DNA of 64,000 nucleotides from JBAXPV01 sp037132075 (GCA_037132075.1 JBAXPV010000002.1:1-64000), one strand, 5' to 3'. Shown: positions 1-11,325, counted from the first letter of the stretch. The notes: generated by a model not told the origin, from the sequence alone. Translations and numbers: made by a program.

Positions 1-314
1 CATGTCAATGATGTGACGGCTCCTGTAATCACCGGAACCATGACTGCCCTGAGTGTAAACCTCGCAGAACCAGCCTGTACCCAGACTTTACCCACAGCTT
101 ATGCAAATGTGACAGCCCTTCTGGCTGCAAATACCAACGTAACTTCCATCACGGATTGTAACCTGGTTGCCGCTGTTTCTTCAGTTGATGTCCAGAATAT
201 CGCAACTGGTTGTGACCGTAGCTTCTCCAGGACTTATACCATCAGCGATGCCTGCGGACATACTTCGACCATCGTTCAGACCATTCATGTCAATGATGTG
301 ACGGCTCCTGTAAT
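1..314 (+). repeat. In-frame 285-nt repeat unit with 29-nt identical edges
   Basis: Bases 1-29 recur exactly at 286-314 inside the giant gene. The offset of 285 nt equals 95 codons, so it is an in-frame repeat of the Ig/HYR-like unit. Identity at nucleotide level suggests recent duplication or gene conversion and shows that further copies probably continue to the left of the window. Confidence 0.8.
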
Positions 315-3300
315 ATTTACCTGCACTCCTGCCAAATTCGGTATTGCAAATGCTCTTTGCCAGGCAATTGTACCCAATTACACATCTGGAGTTGAAGTAA
401 GTTCTGATTGCAATTCTGTAACCATTACACAAAACCCTATTGAGGGCGCAATTGTTGGACTGGGTGTTACACCAATTGTCATTACAGCAATAGACAATTG
501 CGGACATTCAAGTACTTGTACAACAAGCTTTACCGTTAACAATTTACACATCAACGGAACTATTTACAATGATGCTAACGGAACCAATAATTCCCTTATT
601 GATGGAACCGGAATCGGCAGTGCCTCAGCTACTCAATTGTATGCCAATGCACTAGTTGGTGGAAATGTTGTGGGCCTTGTTCCTGTTAATTCAAATGGAA
701 CTTATACGCTTGATTGTTCTGCCGGTATTGTTTCAAATACAACATATGTCATAGCATTAAGTACAATTGCAGGCACGGTTGGCAATCCCGTTTCAGCAGT
801 GTTGCCTTCTAATTGGGTCAATACCGCAGAGGGTTCCGGAACTGGTGATGGAACATCAAATGGCATGTTCTCATTAAATGTTGTGTCAACAAATATTAGT
901 GGCGTAGATTTTGGTATTGACCAACTCCCACAAACATATGCCATCAGCCAAACCTACTTCAACCCGGGCGGAACAAACCAGGTTTTAGTGCCAACGCTCA
1001 ATGGATCTGATCCTGAAGATTGTCCTGCAATAGGTAGCTGTGCTTCCACCAAAACCTATACGATAGTCACCTTACCTTCTAATGGTACATTATATTATAA
1101 TGGTAGTAGTATATCCAGTTCGAACTTTACCATCAGCAATTACAACCCATCCCTTTTAACCTTCGATCCCAATGATGGTAGCCTGGTGGCTACTTTCACT
1201 TATTCTCTGCGAGACGCTGCCGGAATGCAGGATCCAACACCCGCAACTGCAACGCTCTCCTTCATTAACCTTACCATAAGCGGTAATGTTTTTGATGATG
1301 CAAATGGTTTGTTAGGATCTCCGTTTAATACTGTTGATGGTCCAGGGACCAACGCCGGAGGAACTATTTACGCGAATTTAACAGACGCCTCCAACATCGT
1401 ATTAGCCTCTCTACCAATTACTTTGAGTGGCACCTATACTTTTGGATCAGAATATGGAGTGATGGATAATACCACCTATAAAGTAATCCTGACCAATGGA
1501 CCAAGCTCCATTGGAACCACTTTGATAACTTCTTCTTTACCTTCAAATTGGGTAAGCACAGGTGAATTCCTGGGAACAGCTGCTGGAAATGACGGAAATA
1601 ATAATGGAATTCTTAGTGTATCTGTTATCACTAGTCCGGTTGCCAATGCGAACTTCGGCGTTGAAAGGCTCCCAACTCCATTTGCAGTTGATCCTGCTCC
1701 GCAAATCAATCCCGGTGGAACTAACAACATCGTAATCCCTCCAACTGCATTTAGTGGCACTGACCCGGAAAATCCATCCGGATTTGTACTTCAGCTCAGG
1801 ATTGTATCCTTCCCGACCAATGTTACCTCCATCACAATTAATGGCACTATCTACACTCCCGGCTCATGGCCTATCGCTGGAGTATGGGTCCCTACAAATA
1901 CTTCCGGGAACCCAATTCAGACGATCAGCATTGACCCGCTTGATGGGACTATAATTCCAGCAATCAACTTCACTGCCTTCGACAATGCCGGAAGAGAATC
2001 AGGCACAACGTCAATTTTGAATATACCGCTGTTTAATAGCTTGTCAGGAATTGTCTATAATGATGTGAATGGCATGAACTCCGGAAATATGGTTGACGGA
2101 ACAGGAATTGGATCAATCGGTGCAACCCAGCTTTACGCTTCACTGATCAGTTCAGGCATTGTTAATCAAACTGTTGCTGTTAACTCAATCGGCACTTATA
2201 CATTTTATAGTCTTAGCAATACGCTGAGCTACTCTGTTGTTTTGACCACCGTCAACACGCCTTCAGGCAACGCGGCTCCTGCTTCGTTACTGCCTTCCGG
2301 CTGGGTTAACACTGGTGAGATAAATAACAACGTCACCAACACGCTGACCGGAAATGACGGTAATGTAAATGGAATCGTAGTTGTTGGCCTTGTTTCCGCA
2401 AATGAGACTAATGTCAATTTCGGAATAGAGCAAGCACCTTTGGCAAACAATAATTTACTCGCAAATCAGATCAACCCGGGCGGTACTGCCAACTTCACAG
2501 TTCCACCGACACTGTTTACAGGAAGTGATTTCTCCACTGGTGCCATCAATTCAATACGGATAACTGCCTTCCCTTCTAATGTTACTTCTATTACGGTTAA
2601 CGGAATAAATTACACAAGTGGAACTTTCCCTATCGGCGGAATAACAGTACCTGCGAGTACTTCTGGCAACCCAACTCAGACTGTTGCCTTTGATCCTTTT
2701 GACGGCCTGGTTTTGGTAAACATTCCTTATGTAACTATCGATAATGCAGGAATTGCCTCAACACCAGCTTCAGCTTCTGTTTCTTTCCTGACAATCCCTC
2801 AAATTACTTGTCCTGGAAATGCTGTCATTCCTACAGACGCAGGAGTTTGCCTGGGAACAGTAACAAACCTTGAAGCCAATTACTTTGATTACGACGTGGT
2901 AGCATCACTTACCTGGACAATGACAGGAGCTACCACAATCAACTCAACAGTAACAGGAATCAATAACCTTAGCAATTATACCTTTGCAAAAGGAACAACT
3001 ACAGTTAGTTATACTGTTACTAATGTTCATGGGTATTCTGCTTCTTGTTCATTTACCGTTGTCGTTAGTGATAATGAATCTCCGACGATCAGCTGCCCTG
3101 GCAATATAGTTGTTAATAATTCGCCTGGTTTATGCAATGCTGTTGTTAGCTATACAGTCACAGGAACCGACAACTGTTTACCGCCGACAATAACGCAAAT
3201 CTCCGGTCTAGCCTCGGGTTCTGTTTTCCCGGTTGGGACAACAAGCAATGCGTTCCTGGCAACAGATGCTTATGGACACACTTCAAGTTGTAGCTTTACA

Positions 3301-6300
3301 ATTACGGTAATTGACAACGCAGCACCCGTCATTACTTGCCCTTCCAATTTCAGCGTCAATGCTGCTTTGGGTCAGTGCGCAGCTATGGTCCCCGTTCCAA
3401 ACCTCAGTGTTAGTGATAACTGTGGCGTGGCAAGCATTTTGAACAACTTCAATAATACCAGCAATGCCTCCGGGATATACCCTGTTGGAACTACGAATGT
3501 TTTATGGACTGTGACAGATGTACATGGCAATACTTCATCTTGTTCAATGACTGTAAGCGTCACCGACAACCAACCCCCTTCTGTTACATGTCCTGCAAAT
3601 ATCAATGTTAATGCAAACCTGGGGCAATGTAATGCTGTGATCACGGTTCCTGTTCCTGTAACTGCTGATAACTGCGGTGTTGTTACAACAACCAATAGTT
3701 TCAACAGTACAGGCAATGCATCTGGGACTTACCCTGTAGGAACAACAACCGTCATATGGACCGTAACGGATACACACGCCAATACGACTTCATGCTCGAT
3801 GACAGTAACTGTAATTGACAATCAGTCGCCTACAATTACTTGCCCGGCGAATATCAGCCTCAGCGCAAGCCCTGGACTTTGCAATTCTATTGTCAATGTT
3901 CCTGTTCCTTCCTTCTCTGACAATTGCGGAATCGTTACGATAACCAATAGTTTTAACAATACAGCCAATGCAAGCGGGACATATCCTGTTGGATCAACTA
4001 CTATAAATTGGACTGTGGCAGATATACATGGAAGAACAGCCACATGTTCTATGACTGTTACCATTTTGGATAGCCAGGTACCGTCAATTACTTGTCCGGC
4101 GAATATCAGCCTAAATGCCGCTGCCGGACTTTGTAATGCCCTGGTAACGGTTCCTGTTCCTGCTTTTGCTGACAACTGTGGAATTGCCACTGTAACCAAC
4201 AGCTTCAACAGTACCGCCAATGCGTCAGGAACTTATCCTGTTGGAACGACATCAGTGTTATGGATTGTAACAGATATTCATGGAAACACAAGCACTTGTT
4301 CGATGTCAGTAAGTGTCCTTGATATTCAGCCGCCAAGCATCTCTTGTCCGGCAAATATCAGTGTTAATACTTCATTAGTGCAATGCAATGCGCTCGTTTA
4401 TGTCCCTGCCCCTATTTTCACTGATAACTGCGGAATTGCTACGATTACTAACAGTTTCAACAGTTCAGCCAATGCCTCCGGAACTTATCCTTTCGGAACG
4501 ACTACAGTGATCTGGACAGTTACTGATGTTCATAGCAACACTGCCACTTGCTCAATGACTGTGACTGTTATCGACAACCAGGCACCTAGCCTGACTTGCC
4601 CTGCAAACATCAGCATAAATGCAAGCGCTGGCTCGTGTAATGCTATTGTTAACGTTCCCCCTCCAGTGTTCTCAGACAACTGTGGAATTGCTTCTGTAAC
4701 TAACTCTTTCAACAACACCTCCAACGCCTCCGGGACTTATCCTGTAGGAACCACTTCAATAACCTGGACGGTATCAGATATCCACGGAAAATCTGCATCA
4801 TGTTCTATGACGGTCATTGTTATCGATAACCAGTCTCCTTCGATTACTTGCCCTTCCAATATTCTCCAAAACTCAGCTCCGGGTCTTTGTCAGGCGAATG
4901 TGAGTGTCCCACTTCCGGTGGCAACCGATAATTGTGGCCTGACTTCTGTGCTTAACAGCTTTAACGGCTCAGCGAACGCAAGTGGAAACTATCCTGTTGG
5001 TGTCACAACTGTATTGTGGACAGCAACAGATGTACACGGCAATACCAGCACCTGTGCAGTGACTGTAACTGTTGTTGACAATCAAGCACCTACTGTTGTT
5101 TGCCCTAGTACACTGTATTTGTATACTTCACAAGGGCTTTGTACTGCTTCTCTGGCTTACCTTGGAACACCTATTGTCAACGACAATTGTGGAATTGCTT
5201 CTGTGGTTAACAATGCTCCTGAATTATTCACACTAGGAACTACTCATGTTACCTGGACTGTTACCGACGTTCATGGCAATTCGGCAAGCTGTATCCAGGA
5301 TATTGTAGTAGCAGATAATCAGGCCCCATCGATCACCTGCCCTGCTCCGATTGTAGTCAATGCTGGCCTCGGTTCTTGCGCAGCGACGAATGTCAACCTT
5401 GGTATTCCAATAAAGAATGACAATTGTTCAGGATCTACTTTATCAAATAATGCCCCGAGTACTTATCTTGTTGGTACTACCAATGTTATTTGGACAGTAA
5501 CAGCAAGTAATGGCCAAACCGCTACCTGTAACCAATTGGTGACCGTGGTTGACAACCAGCCACCAAATATTATTTGTCCACCAAACAAGATCTTATATCT
5601 ACAGGCTGGGCAATGCAGTGCCACCAATGTAAACCTGGGGACTGCCAACTCTTCTGATAATTGTGGTATTGCCACTGTCACCAATAACGCTCCCGGTAAT
5701 TTCCCAATAGGCATAACGACTGTTACCTGGACAGTTACCGATGTTAATGGGAAATCCGCAAGTTGTAGTCAGATTATTACAGTTCTTGACAACATTCCGC
5801 CGACCATTGCCTGTCCTCCAACAGTGACTGCAAACACTAATGTAGGATCTTGCATCGCTACCGGTATCAATTTAGGATCTCCGACGGCCACCGACAACTG
5901 CGGAACACCTGTACTGACAAATAACGCACCTGTTTCTTACCCGGTTGGAAACACAACAGTTACATGGATCGCTACCGATGGCTCAGGGAATACAGCAACT
6001 TGTACCCAATTGATCACGATAAGTGATCATTCCACTCCTCTGATTAGTTGTCCTCCAAATGTTACAGTTAATGCCAATTTCGGAATGTGCAGTGCCTCAA
6101 ATGTTGCTTTAGGAAGTCCCACAACAAGTGACAATTGCTCTGGCCAAATATCGCTGACAAACAACAGTTTACAACAATATCCTGTTGGAACAACCACTGT
6201 CACCTGGATTGCCACCGACATCCATGGTAATTCTGCAAGCTGTAACCAACTGGTAACTGTAATCGACAATCAGCCACCGAATATTATTTGTCCCTGGGAT

Positions 6301-9300
6301 AAAACATTGCCTGCAAATCCTGGTGTTTGTTATGCCTCAAATATAGACATCGGAATTCCATTGACCTGGGATAACTGCAACGGGCTTTTAATAGTCACCT
6401 CCAATGCCCCGGCTCAATTCCCATTGGGAACAACAACAGTTATTTGGACGGTTACAGATGCAGCCAACCTCTCAGCAAGCTGTTCACAGATCATCACTAC
6501 CGTTGATCAAGTGGCTCCAGTGATCGTTGCACCTGCTGCACTTACTGTTTACACGCTTCCTACATCTTGCGAAGTAAGCAATTTGAATCTGGGAAATCCT
6601 TTAGTTACAGAGAATTGCACCATGGGTACAATTACCAACAATGCACCACTTACCTATTCACTGGGCGTTACAACCGTAGTTTGGCTTGCTACTGATTTGG
6701 CTGGAAATAGTTCATCAGCATTACAACTGGTAACTGTAATCGACAACCAACCACCAGTGATAATTTGCCCTCCAAATGTTAATGCGCAGGCACAAAACGG
6801 AAACTGCCAAGCGTCAAATATCCAGATCGGGTTTGCCACAGCTACAGACAATTGCAGTGTTTCAATTACCAATAATGCACCTGTCACTTTCCCATTGGGT
6901 ACTACAACAGTTACCTGGATAGCTACTGATGGAAGCGGGAACACTGCCCATTGTCAGCAGTTAATTACAGTAATTGATAATGTCTCACCAGCTATCGTTT
7001 GCCCGGCGACGGCATTGTTCACAGCCACTGTAGGCGAATGTTCAGTCGCAAATGTAAATATTGGAGTCCCGCAAGCTTCTGATTTATGCGGACAAGTTAG
7101 TATTACTAATGATGCCCCTGTTTCATTCCCGGTTGGCACAACAATAGTAACATGGACAGTTACTGACAATAGCGGAAATACCGCTGTGTGTAGCCAGGCA
7201 GTTACTGTCACTGACACTGAGTTGCCTGCCATCGTTTGCCCTCAAAATATCAATCAGCCTGATATTCAAACAGTCAATATGCCAATACCACTTGTCTCTG
7301 ATAATTGCGGCATTGCTTCTGTGGTTAATGATTTTAACGGAACAAATGATGCAAGCGGAACCTATCCCCCAGGGATGACCCTGGTAACCTGGACAGCCAC
7401 TGACGTCCATGGGAATACAAATAAATGTTATACCCTGGTTACCATTACATGTGGCGTAAAAGCCTTGAATGACACACTCATTTCTCCTCTTGGAGTTCCC
7501 TCTAATGTCATTATCATTGCCAACGACAGCTCTTGTGGTCATGTCATTGAATGTACTGACATTACTGTTATCATAGAACCAAATCACTTTAATGTGACAG
7601 TTGACCCGCTGACTGGCAGCATTTTATGTATCCCATTACCTGGATTTGTCGGCCTGGACAGCCTTAAATACAAAATTTGCTGTCATCCAATACTACAAGG
7701 AGGCATGATTCTACCTGAAGGGATGAGCCCAATCCAGGTAGAAGAGTGTGCTGAAGCCTGGGTGTTTGTAGCGGCTTTACCACCTCCGACTGCTTGTATT
7801 TCAGGCAACACCACCATATGTCAGGGCGCTGAAGCCACCATGTTACTTAATCTGACTGGCACCCCGCCATTTACAGTGCAGATTAGCAATGGGAGCACGG
7901 TAAATACTTATAGTGGCATCATGTCAAACATCTATCCGATCTCAGTATATCCATATGCAACCACTACATATACATTGGTAAGCGTTAAAGATGCGACAAC
8001 ACTGACTGCTGCAAGTAGCTGTAGCGTTACCATTGCAGTGAACAGCCTTGAAAACTTCATTGTTACCGGAGGTGGCAACTATTGTCCTGGAACACAAGGA
8101 AGTATCGTTGGCCTTACCGGATCTACTCCTGGCTCATGGTATCAGTTAATGCATAACAACAGCCCTATCGGTGCCCCTGTAATGGGTAGCGGATTGCCAC
8201 TCAACTTCGGATACCAGTCTAATCCTGGAGTCTATACTGTTATTGCTCATGACATAAATTGCATGAAAACAATGGCAAGCGCAGCCTTAGTTTATCCTTC
8301 ACTTGCCCCAATTGCCTATTTGGTTACTGGAGGCGGTGCTTGTTGTTTTGGATGCACTGATATTCACGTATATCTCTCCAATTCTGAACAAGGCGTCTAT
8401 TATAGCCTGTGGCTGAACGGCACCACCCTGATCGCAACCCTCTGGGGCAATGGAACGGAACTTGACTTCGGCTATATGGTTAATGCAGGAACATATTCCA
8501 TCAGCGGTATTAATGCAAATGGCTGTGTCACCCAAATGAATGAAAATGTGTCCGCCCTATTCTATCCCAGGGCTAACGCTGTGTTAGTCACGCCAAATAC
8601 CACAATATGCCAGGGAAGCGCAACTACCCTCACTGTCAACCTTCCAAGTGGGACACCACCATTCAGCCTGACACTGTTTGACGGAACAAACAATGTTGTT
8701 TTTAACAATATTTTCAGCTCCCCTTTTATTACCACCATTACTCCTTCTTCCACACGAACCTATACCATACCTTATGTTACTGACCAGCATAATTGTGGTA
8801 ATGTGGGAACAGGAAGTACTACGATCAACGTCCAAGCCTGTTTGCCTGTTACTTCAACAATTAGCGGAAAACTTACCTATGACAATGTAGCTGCAACACC
8901 CTTGAATAACACCCAAATCAAGCTAACTCAGAACGGCAACACGCTCGCCACAACAACAACCGATGCAGCAGGTAATTATAACTTTAGTAATCTATCCAAT
9001 GGCAACTACCTGATTGAACCATCAGTTACAAAAGCGTGGGGTGGTGCTAACGCGCTGGATGCCTTACTGATCATGCGTCACTTCACACAAATTAGCCTGC
9101 TCAGTGGATTACACCTTAAAGCAGCTGATGTCGCAGGCCTCGGTGTTGTCAACTCCCTTGATGCGCTTACTGTAGCCAGGAGATTTGTACAATATATTGA
9201 TGCTTTCGCACCTGGTGATTGGGCTACGAACTCCTTTAATGTGGTCCTGAACAACTCAAATCAGGTGGTAAACTTAAAAGCCGAATGCTTTGGTGATGTC

Positions 9301-10011
9301 AATGGTTCTTATACGCCTCCGAGCCTTAAAATTCCACCTACCGTTGACATACAAACATCTGGCATACAATATATTGACAATTCAGACATCGTGACAATTC
9401 CTGTTAAAATAAATCATGCGATGGAACTCGGCTCTATGTCACTTGTTTGCTCCTACCCTGCCGGTCTGATAGAAATTTTAAGCATTGATCTCGCTAAAGA
9501 AAGTGGCAAAAATGTGTTGTTTAACGTCTTAGGTGATGAGCTTAGAATTGCATGGTACAATTTAGATGGAACTACCTTTACAGATAATGCAGATTTATTG
9601 AAGATCAAGGCAAGGTTAATGGGTCGTGATAAATTAGGATCAATTCACTTCGAAGCGCTTTCAGGCAGTGAAATGTCTGATGCGAGTGGAATGATCTCAT
9701 TTGTATACCTGGGTATTCCAAAACTTGTTCAAACCACATCGGATCTTAACGTTCAGGTTTTCCCGAATCCATTCTCTGGAAGAACAAATTTTGAACTCAA
9801 CCTCAATGAAGAAGCTAACGTTGACATTAGAATCTATGACCTTCTTGGAAAAGAAGTAATGAACAAAATCATTACAGATGCCTTGTCAAGTGGTGTTCAC
9901 ACTATCGAAATCGACGCTTCCGCATTATCACAAGGTATTTATACTTACAAGATACTTGTCACCGGCACAAAAGCAAACCTCTTAACCGGAAAACTGATTA
10001 TCCGTAGATAA
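1..10011 (+). CDS. Giant T9SS-exported HYR-repeat surface protein, 5' end outside window
   Basis: The reading frame is open from base 1, so the true start lies upstream; about 3,330 residues are visible. Order by nucleotide: an Ig/HYR-like unit (1-540), three units of about 245 residues that each open with a D-A/V-N-G motif and resemble SdrD/prealbumin-like domains (541-2790), about nineteen HYR-type repeats with CP...C...DNC...C cysteines (2791-7450), Ig-like segments including two similar ones with the motif TICQG (7450-8850), then a CnaB-like domain, a dockerin-type pair, a cohesin-like sandwich and a T9SS sorting domain starting at the motif FPNPFSG (9748-10008). HYR modules are known from extracellular adhesion proteins. 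The T9SS domain implies export across the outer membrane and surface anchoring or release. Adhesin or matrix role is inference; no enzyme motif was seen. It is convergent with the 5,030-residue protein gene, which shares this architecture. Confidence 0.9.
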   Translation, partial: HVNDVTAPVITGTMTALSVNLAEPACTQTLPTAYANVTALLAANTNVTSITDCNLVAAVSSVDVQNIATGCDRSFSRTYTISDACGHTSTIVQTIHVNDVTAPVIFTCTPAKFGIANALCQAIVPNYTSGVEVSSDCNSVTITQNPIEGAIVGLGVTPIVITAIDNCGHSSTCTTSFTVNNLHINGTIYNDANGTNNSLIDGTGIGSASATQLYANALVGGNVVGLVPVNSNGTYTLDCSAGIVSNTTYVIALSTIAGTVGNPVSAVLPSNWVNTAEGSGTGDGTSNGMFSLNVVSTNISGVDFGIDQLPQTYAISQTYFNPGGTNQVLVPTLNGSDPEDCPAIGSCASTKTYTIVTLPSNGTLYYNGSSISSSNFTISNYNPSLLTFDPNDGSLVATFTYSLRDAAGMQDPTPATATLSFINLTISGNVFDDANGLLGSPFNTVDGPGTNAGGTIYANLTDASNIVLASLPITLSGTYTFGSEYGVMDNTTYKVILTNGPSSIGTTLITSSLPSNWVSTGEFLGTAAGNDGNNNGILSVSVITSPVANANFGVERLPTPFAVDPAPQINPGGTNNIVIPPTAFSGTDPENPSGFVLQLRIVSFPTNVTSITINGTIYTPGSWPIAGVWVPTNTSGNPIQTISIDPLDGTIIPAINFTAFDNAGRESGTTSILNIPLFNSLSGIVYNDVNGMNSGNMVDGTGIGSIGATQLYASLISSGIVNQTVAVNSIGTYTFYSLSNTLSYSVVLTTVNTPSGNAAPASLLPSGWVNTGEINNNVTNTLTGNDGNVNGIVVVGLVSANETNVNFGIEQAPLANNNLLANQINPGGTANFTVPPTLFTGSDFSTGAINSIRITAFPSNVTSITVNGINYTSGTFPIGGITVPASTSGNPTQTVAFDPFDGLVLVNIPYVTIDNAGIASTPASASVSFLTIPQITCPGNAVIPTDAGVCLGTVTNLEANYFDYDVVASLTWTMTGATTINSTVTGINNLSNYTFAKGTTTVSYTVTNVHGYSASCSFTVVVSDNESPTISCPGNIVVNNSPGLCNAVVSYTVTGTDNCLPPTITQISGLASGSVFPVGTTSNAFLATDAYGHTSSCSFTITVIDNAAPVITCPSNFSVNAALGQCAAMVPVPNLSVSDNCGVASILNNFNNTSNASGIYPVGTTNVLWTVTDVHGNTSSCSMTVSVTDNQPPSVTCPANINVNANLGQCNAVITVPVPVTADNCGVVTTTNSFNSTGNASGTYPVGTTTVIWTVTDTHANTTSCSMTVTVIDNQSPTITCPANISLSASPGLCNSIVNVPVPSFSDNCGIVTITNSFNNTANASGTYPVGSTTINWTVADIHGRTATCSMTVTILDSQVPSITCPANISLNAAAGLCNALVTVPVPAFADNCGIATVTNSFNSTANASGTYPVGTTSVLWIVTDIHGNTSTCSMSVSVLDIQPPSISCPANISVNTSLVQCNALVYVPAPIFTDNCGIATITNSFNSSANASGTYPFGTTTVIWTVTDVHSNTATCSMTVTVIDNQAPSLTCPANISINASAGSCNAIVNVPPPVFSDNCGIASVTNSFNNTSNASGTYPVGTTSITWTVSDIHGKSASCSMTVIVIDNQSPSITCPSNILQNSAPGLCQANVSVPLPVATDNCGLTSVLNSFNGSANASGNYPVGVTTVLWTATDVHGNTSTCAVTVTVVDNQAPTVVCPSTLYLYTSQGLCTASLAYLGTPIVNDNCGIASVVNNAPELFTLGTTHVTWTVTDVHGNSASCIQDIVVADNQAPSITCPAPIVVNAGLGSCAATNVNLGIPIKNDNCSGSTLSNNAPSTYLVGTTNVIWTVTASNGQTATCNQLVTVVDNQPPNIICPPNKILYLQAGQCSATNVNLGTANSSDNCGIATVTNNAPGNFPIGITTVTWTVTDVNGKSASCSQIITVLDNIPPTIACPPTVTANTNVGSCIATGINLGSPTATDNCGTPVLTNNAPVSYPVGNTTVTWIATDGSGNTATCTQLITISDHSTPLISCPPNVTVNANFGMCSASNVALGSPTTSDNCSGQISLTNNSLQQYPVGTTTVTWIATDIHGNSASCNQLVTVIDNQPPNIICPWDKTLPANPGVCYASNIDIGIPLTWDNCNGLLIVTSNAPAQFPLGTTTVIWTVTDAANLSASCSQIITTVDQVAPVIVAPAALTVYTLPTSCEVSNLNLGNPLVTENCTMGTITNNAPLTYSLGVTTVVWLATDLAGNSSSALQLVTVIDNQPPVIICPPNVNAQAQNGNCQASNIQIGFATATDNCSVSITNNAPVTFPLGTTTVTWIATDGSGNTAHCQQLITVIDNVSPAIVCPATALFTATVGECSVANVNIGVPQASDLCGQVSITNDAPVSFPVGTTIVTWTVTDNSGNTAVCSQAVTVTDTELPAIVCPQNINQPDIQTVNMPIPLVSDNCGIASVVNDFNGTNDASGTYPPGMTLVTWTATDVHGNTNKCYTLVTITCGVKALNDTLISPLGVPSNVIIIANDSSCGHVIECTDITVIIEPNHFNVTVDPLTGSILCIPLPGFVGLDSLKYKICCHPILQGGMILPEGMSPIQVEECAEAWVFVAALPPPTACISGNTTICQGAEATMLLNLTGTPPFTVQISNGSTVNTYSGIMSNIYPISVYPYATTTYTLVSVKDATTLTAASSCSVTIAVNSLENFIVTGGGNYCPGTQGSIVGLTGSTPGSWYQLMHNNSPIGAPVMGSGLPLNFGYQSNPGVYTVIAHDINCMKTMASAALVYPSLAPIAYLVTGGGACCFGCTDIHVYLSNSEQGVYYSLWLNGTTLIATLWGNGTELDFGYMVNAGTYSISGINANGCVTQMNENVSALFYPRANAVLVTPNTTICQGSATTLTVNLPSGTPPFSLTLFDGTNNVVFNNIFSSPFITTITPSSTRTYTIPYVTDQHNCGNVGTGSTTINVQACLPVTSTISGKLTYDNVAATPLNNTQIKLTQNGNTLATTTTDAAGNYNFSNLSNGNYLIEPSVTKAWGGANALDALLIMRHFTQISLLSGLHLKAADVAGLGVVNSLDALTVARRFVQYIDAFAPGDWATNSFNVVLNNSNQVVNLKAECFGDVNGSYTPPSLKIPPTVDIQTSGIQYIDNSDIVTIPVKINHAMELGSMSLVCSYPAGLIEILSIDLAKESGKNVLFNVLGDELRIAWYNLDGTTFTDNADLLKIKARLMGRDKLGSIHFEALSGSEMSDASGMISFVYLGIPKLVQTTSDLNVQVFPNPFSGRTNFELNLNEEANVDIRIYDLLGKEVMNKIITDALSSGVHTIEIDASALSQGIYTYKILVTGTKANLLTGKLIIRR
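2791..7450 (+). repeat. Array of about nineteen HYR-type repeats
   Basis: Nineteen units can be counted by the recurring opening ITCP/ISCP/IVCP, a cysteine about 17 residues later, a DNCG motif, a PVGTT-V-W-TVTD core and a closing C followed by VTV-DNQ. The first half of the array has units with a NSFN-NASGTYPVGTT core (about 80-85 residues). The second half has a shorter core with TNNAP (about 77 residues), so two subfamilies have been expanded in blocks. The regular four-cysteine pattern predicts disulphide-stabilised beta-sandwiches in the periplasm or outside the cell. Confidence 0.8.
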
Positions 10012-10036
10012 ATCTCTAATACCTAACATCAAAATG

Positions 10037-10075
10037 AAAGAGGACGTTAAAATTTAACGTCCTCTTTTATTTTAA
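10037..10075. terminator. Intrinsic terminator after the giant gene
   Basis: A perfect inverted repeat (AAAGAGGACGTTAAA against TTTAACGTCCTCTTT) lies 26 bases after the stop codon and is followed by TTATTTT. It is symmetrical and A-rich on its left side, so it could stop transcription from both directions. Confidence 0.75.
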
Positions 10076-10226
10076 CTTGTTTTTTTGGAACAGCACGAGA
10101 ATCGCTTAAAATCGTTTTCACTTGAATTCATCAAATTAAAGCCATTCTCCGTTACTTAGATTTCAATACAATTATCAGATATTGTTTCGGCCCCCTAATT
10201 AATCGGACATGATTATAGATACAAAT

Positions 10227-11319
10227 CTATAACTTTATGCTGATGAAAAAGAGAACATTATTATCCATCAACCACTGATAAAACTCATTCATTACCGGTT
10301 TTGCCTCAAGCATACGCAGTTCTTTGCGTTGATCATAATCAAGCTGTGATTCCCGGGCTTTTCGCTCAGTGTTGTATAATTTTTGGATTAAACTTAAAGC
10401 ATGTTCTGCCCTGACCAGATCATTTTTCTGAGCTTCGTCGAACTTTCGTCGTGCATGTATGTGCCATGCAGGCAAGTAAGGTAATGTTTGGGTTGTTTTC
10501 AAAGGCTAAATATCCGGAATAACCATCGGTTTGTAATGCACCTTTAAAATCTTTAAGTAATTCAGTTGGACCCTCCCGGCCACGACTTTTCTGGTAGTCG
10601 AAAAAGACGAGTTTTTTCACAGGGTTATAATAAATCCAATAATACCCTTTGTGTGTTGAACCTGGTTTCTCATCCGTTAATACTGGGATTGGCGTTTCAT
10701 CGGCCATCAGATAGTCCCCACTAAGGCCTTGATGTTTGAGGCTTTCGTACAAAGGAACCACTAAATCACTACCAGCACGGAACCAGTCATTCATTGTGCT
10801 TTCTGCAAGGTCTACCCCCTGGCGTTTGAACATTTGATGTTTGCGGTAGAAAGGAATATGATCCACATATTTGCTTACTATCAGATGTGTCATCAAACCA
10901 GGCCCCACATTACCACGTGGAATCGGCAATGATGGCAAATCTGCAATGACAATACTCCCGTCTGGCAAAAGGTATTTACCCCGGACATACTTTTTTACAA
11001 TGATTTTTGCCTCGACATATTCTAATATCTCCGTTTCAACTGTACCAATCATTTTTGCACCACTCAGATCAACTGTCGGTTCAAGAATAATAACTTCCCT
11101 TGGCAGGTTTGCAGGCAGTGGCGGACGTGCATGACCTTTTATCTTATCAGACTTGGCATTGGAATGGTCTGCCTCTGATTTGGCTGGCTGAGTTGAATCG
11201 GGTGAACGTTTTAATTCCTTCCCCATTTCAACCACCAGGCACAAAGCATCAAAACTCTTGCGCATATCAGTAGGTTGGCTGTACAAAAAATATCGATGGA
11301 CAGATTCTAAACCGAACAT
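10227..11319 (-). pseudogene. tnpC: IS66 tnpB-tnpC fusion pseudogene
   Basis: The first 30 or so residues match the TnpB (Orf2) start, with the motif YSQPTDMRKSFD. They run directly into the middle of a TnpC transposase at ARPPLPANLPRE, so an internal deletion removed most of tnpB and the leucine-zipper N-terminus of tnpC. Two DDE aspartates are visible, in LMADETPI and LQTDGYSGY. The expected CMAHARRKF motif is broken by an ATGTATGT tandem duplication at 10455-10462 (plus-strand reading), which shifts the frame; the sequence HARRKFDEAQ continues in another frame until 10227. The last part of TnpC, which holds the catalytic glutamate, is missing. Start codon at 11319 is 6 bases after the tnpA stop. 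Confidence 0.88.
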
Positions 11320-11325
11320 CTGTGA

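Noticed and set aside
2791..7450. Regularly spaced nucleotide repeats that could suggest a CRISPR or satellite
   Set aside because: The periodicity is in the protein (HYR units) and the frame is open throughout.
7123..7587. Long antisense frame (154 codons) in the giant plus-strand gene
   Set aside because: Shadow of the repetitive Thr/Val/Asn-rich coding strand; the same happens at many points in both giant genes.
10227..11319. Programmed frameshift in the IS66 transposase
   Set aside because: There is no slippery sequence; a 4-base duplication disrupts a conserved motif, and the end of the protein is missing, so it is decay.
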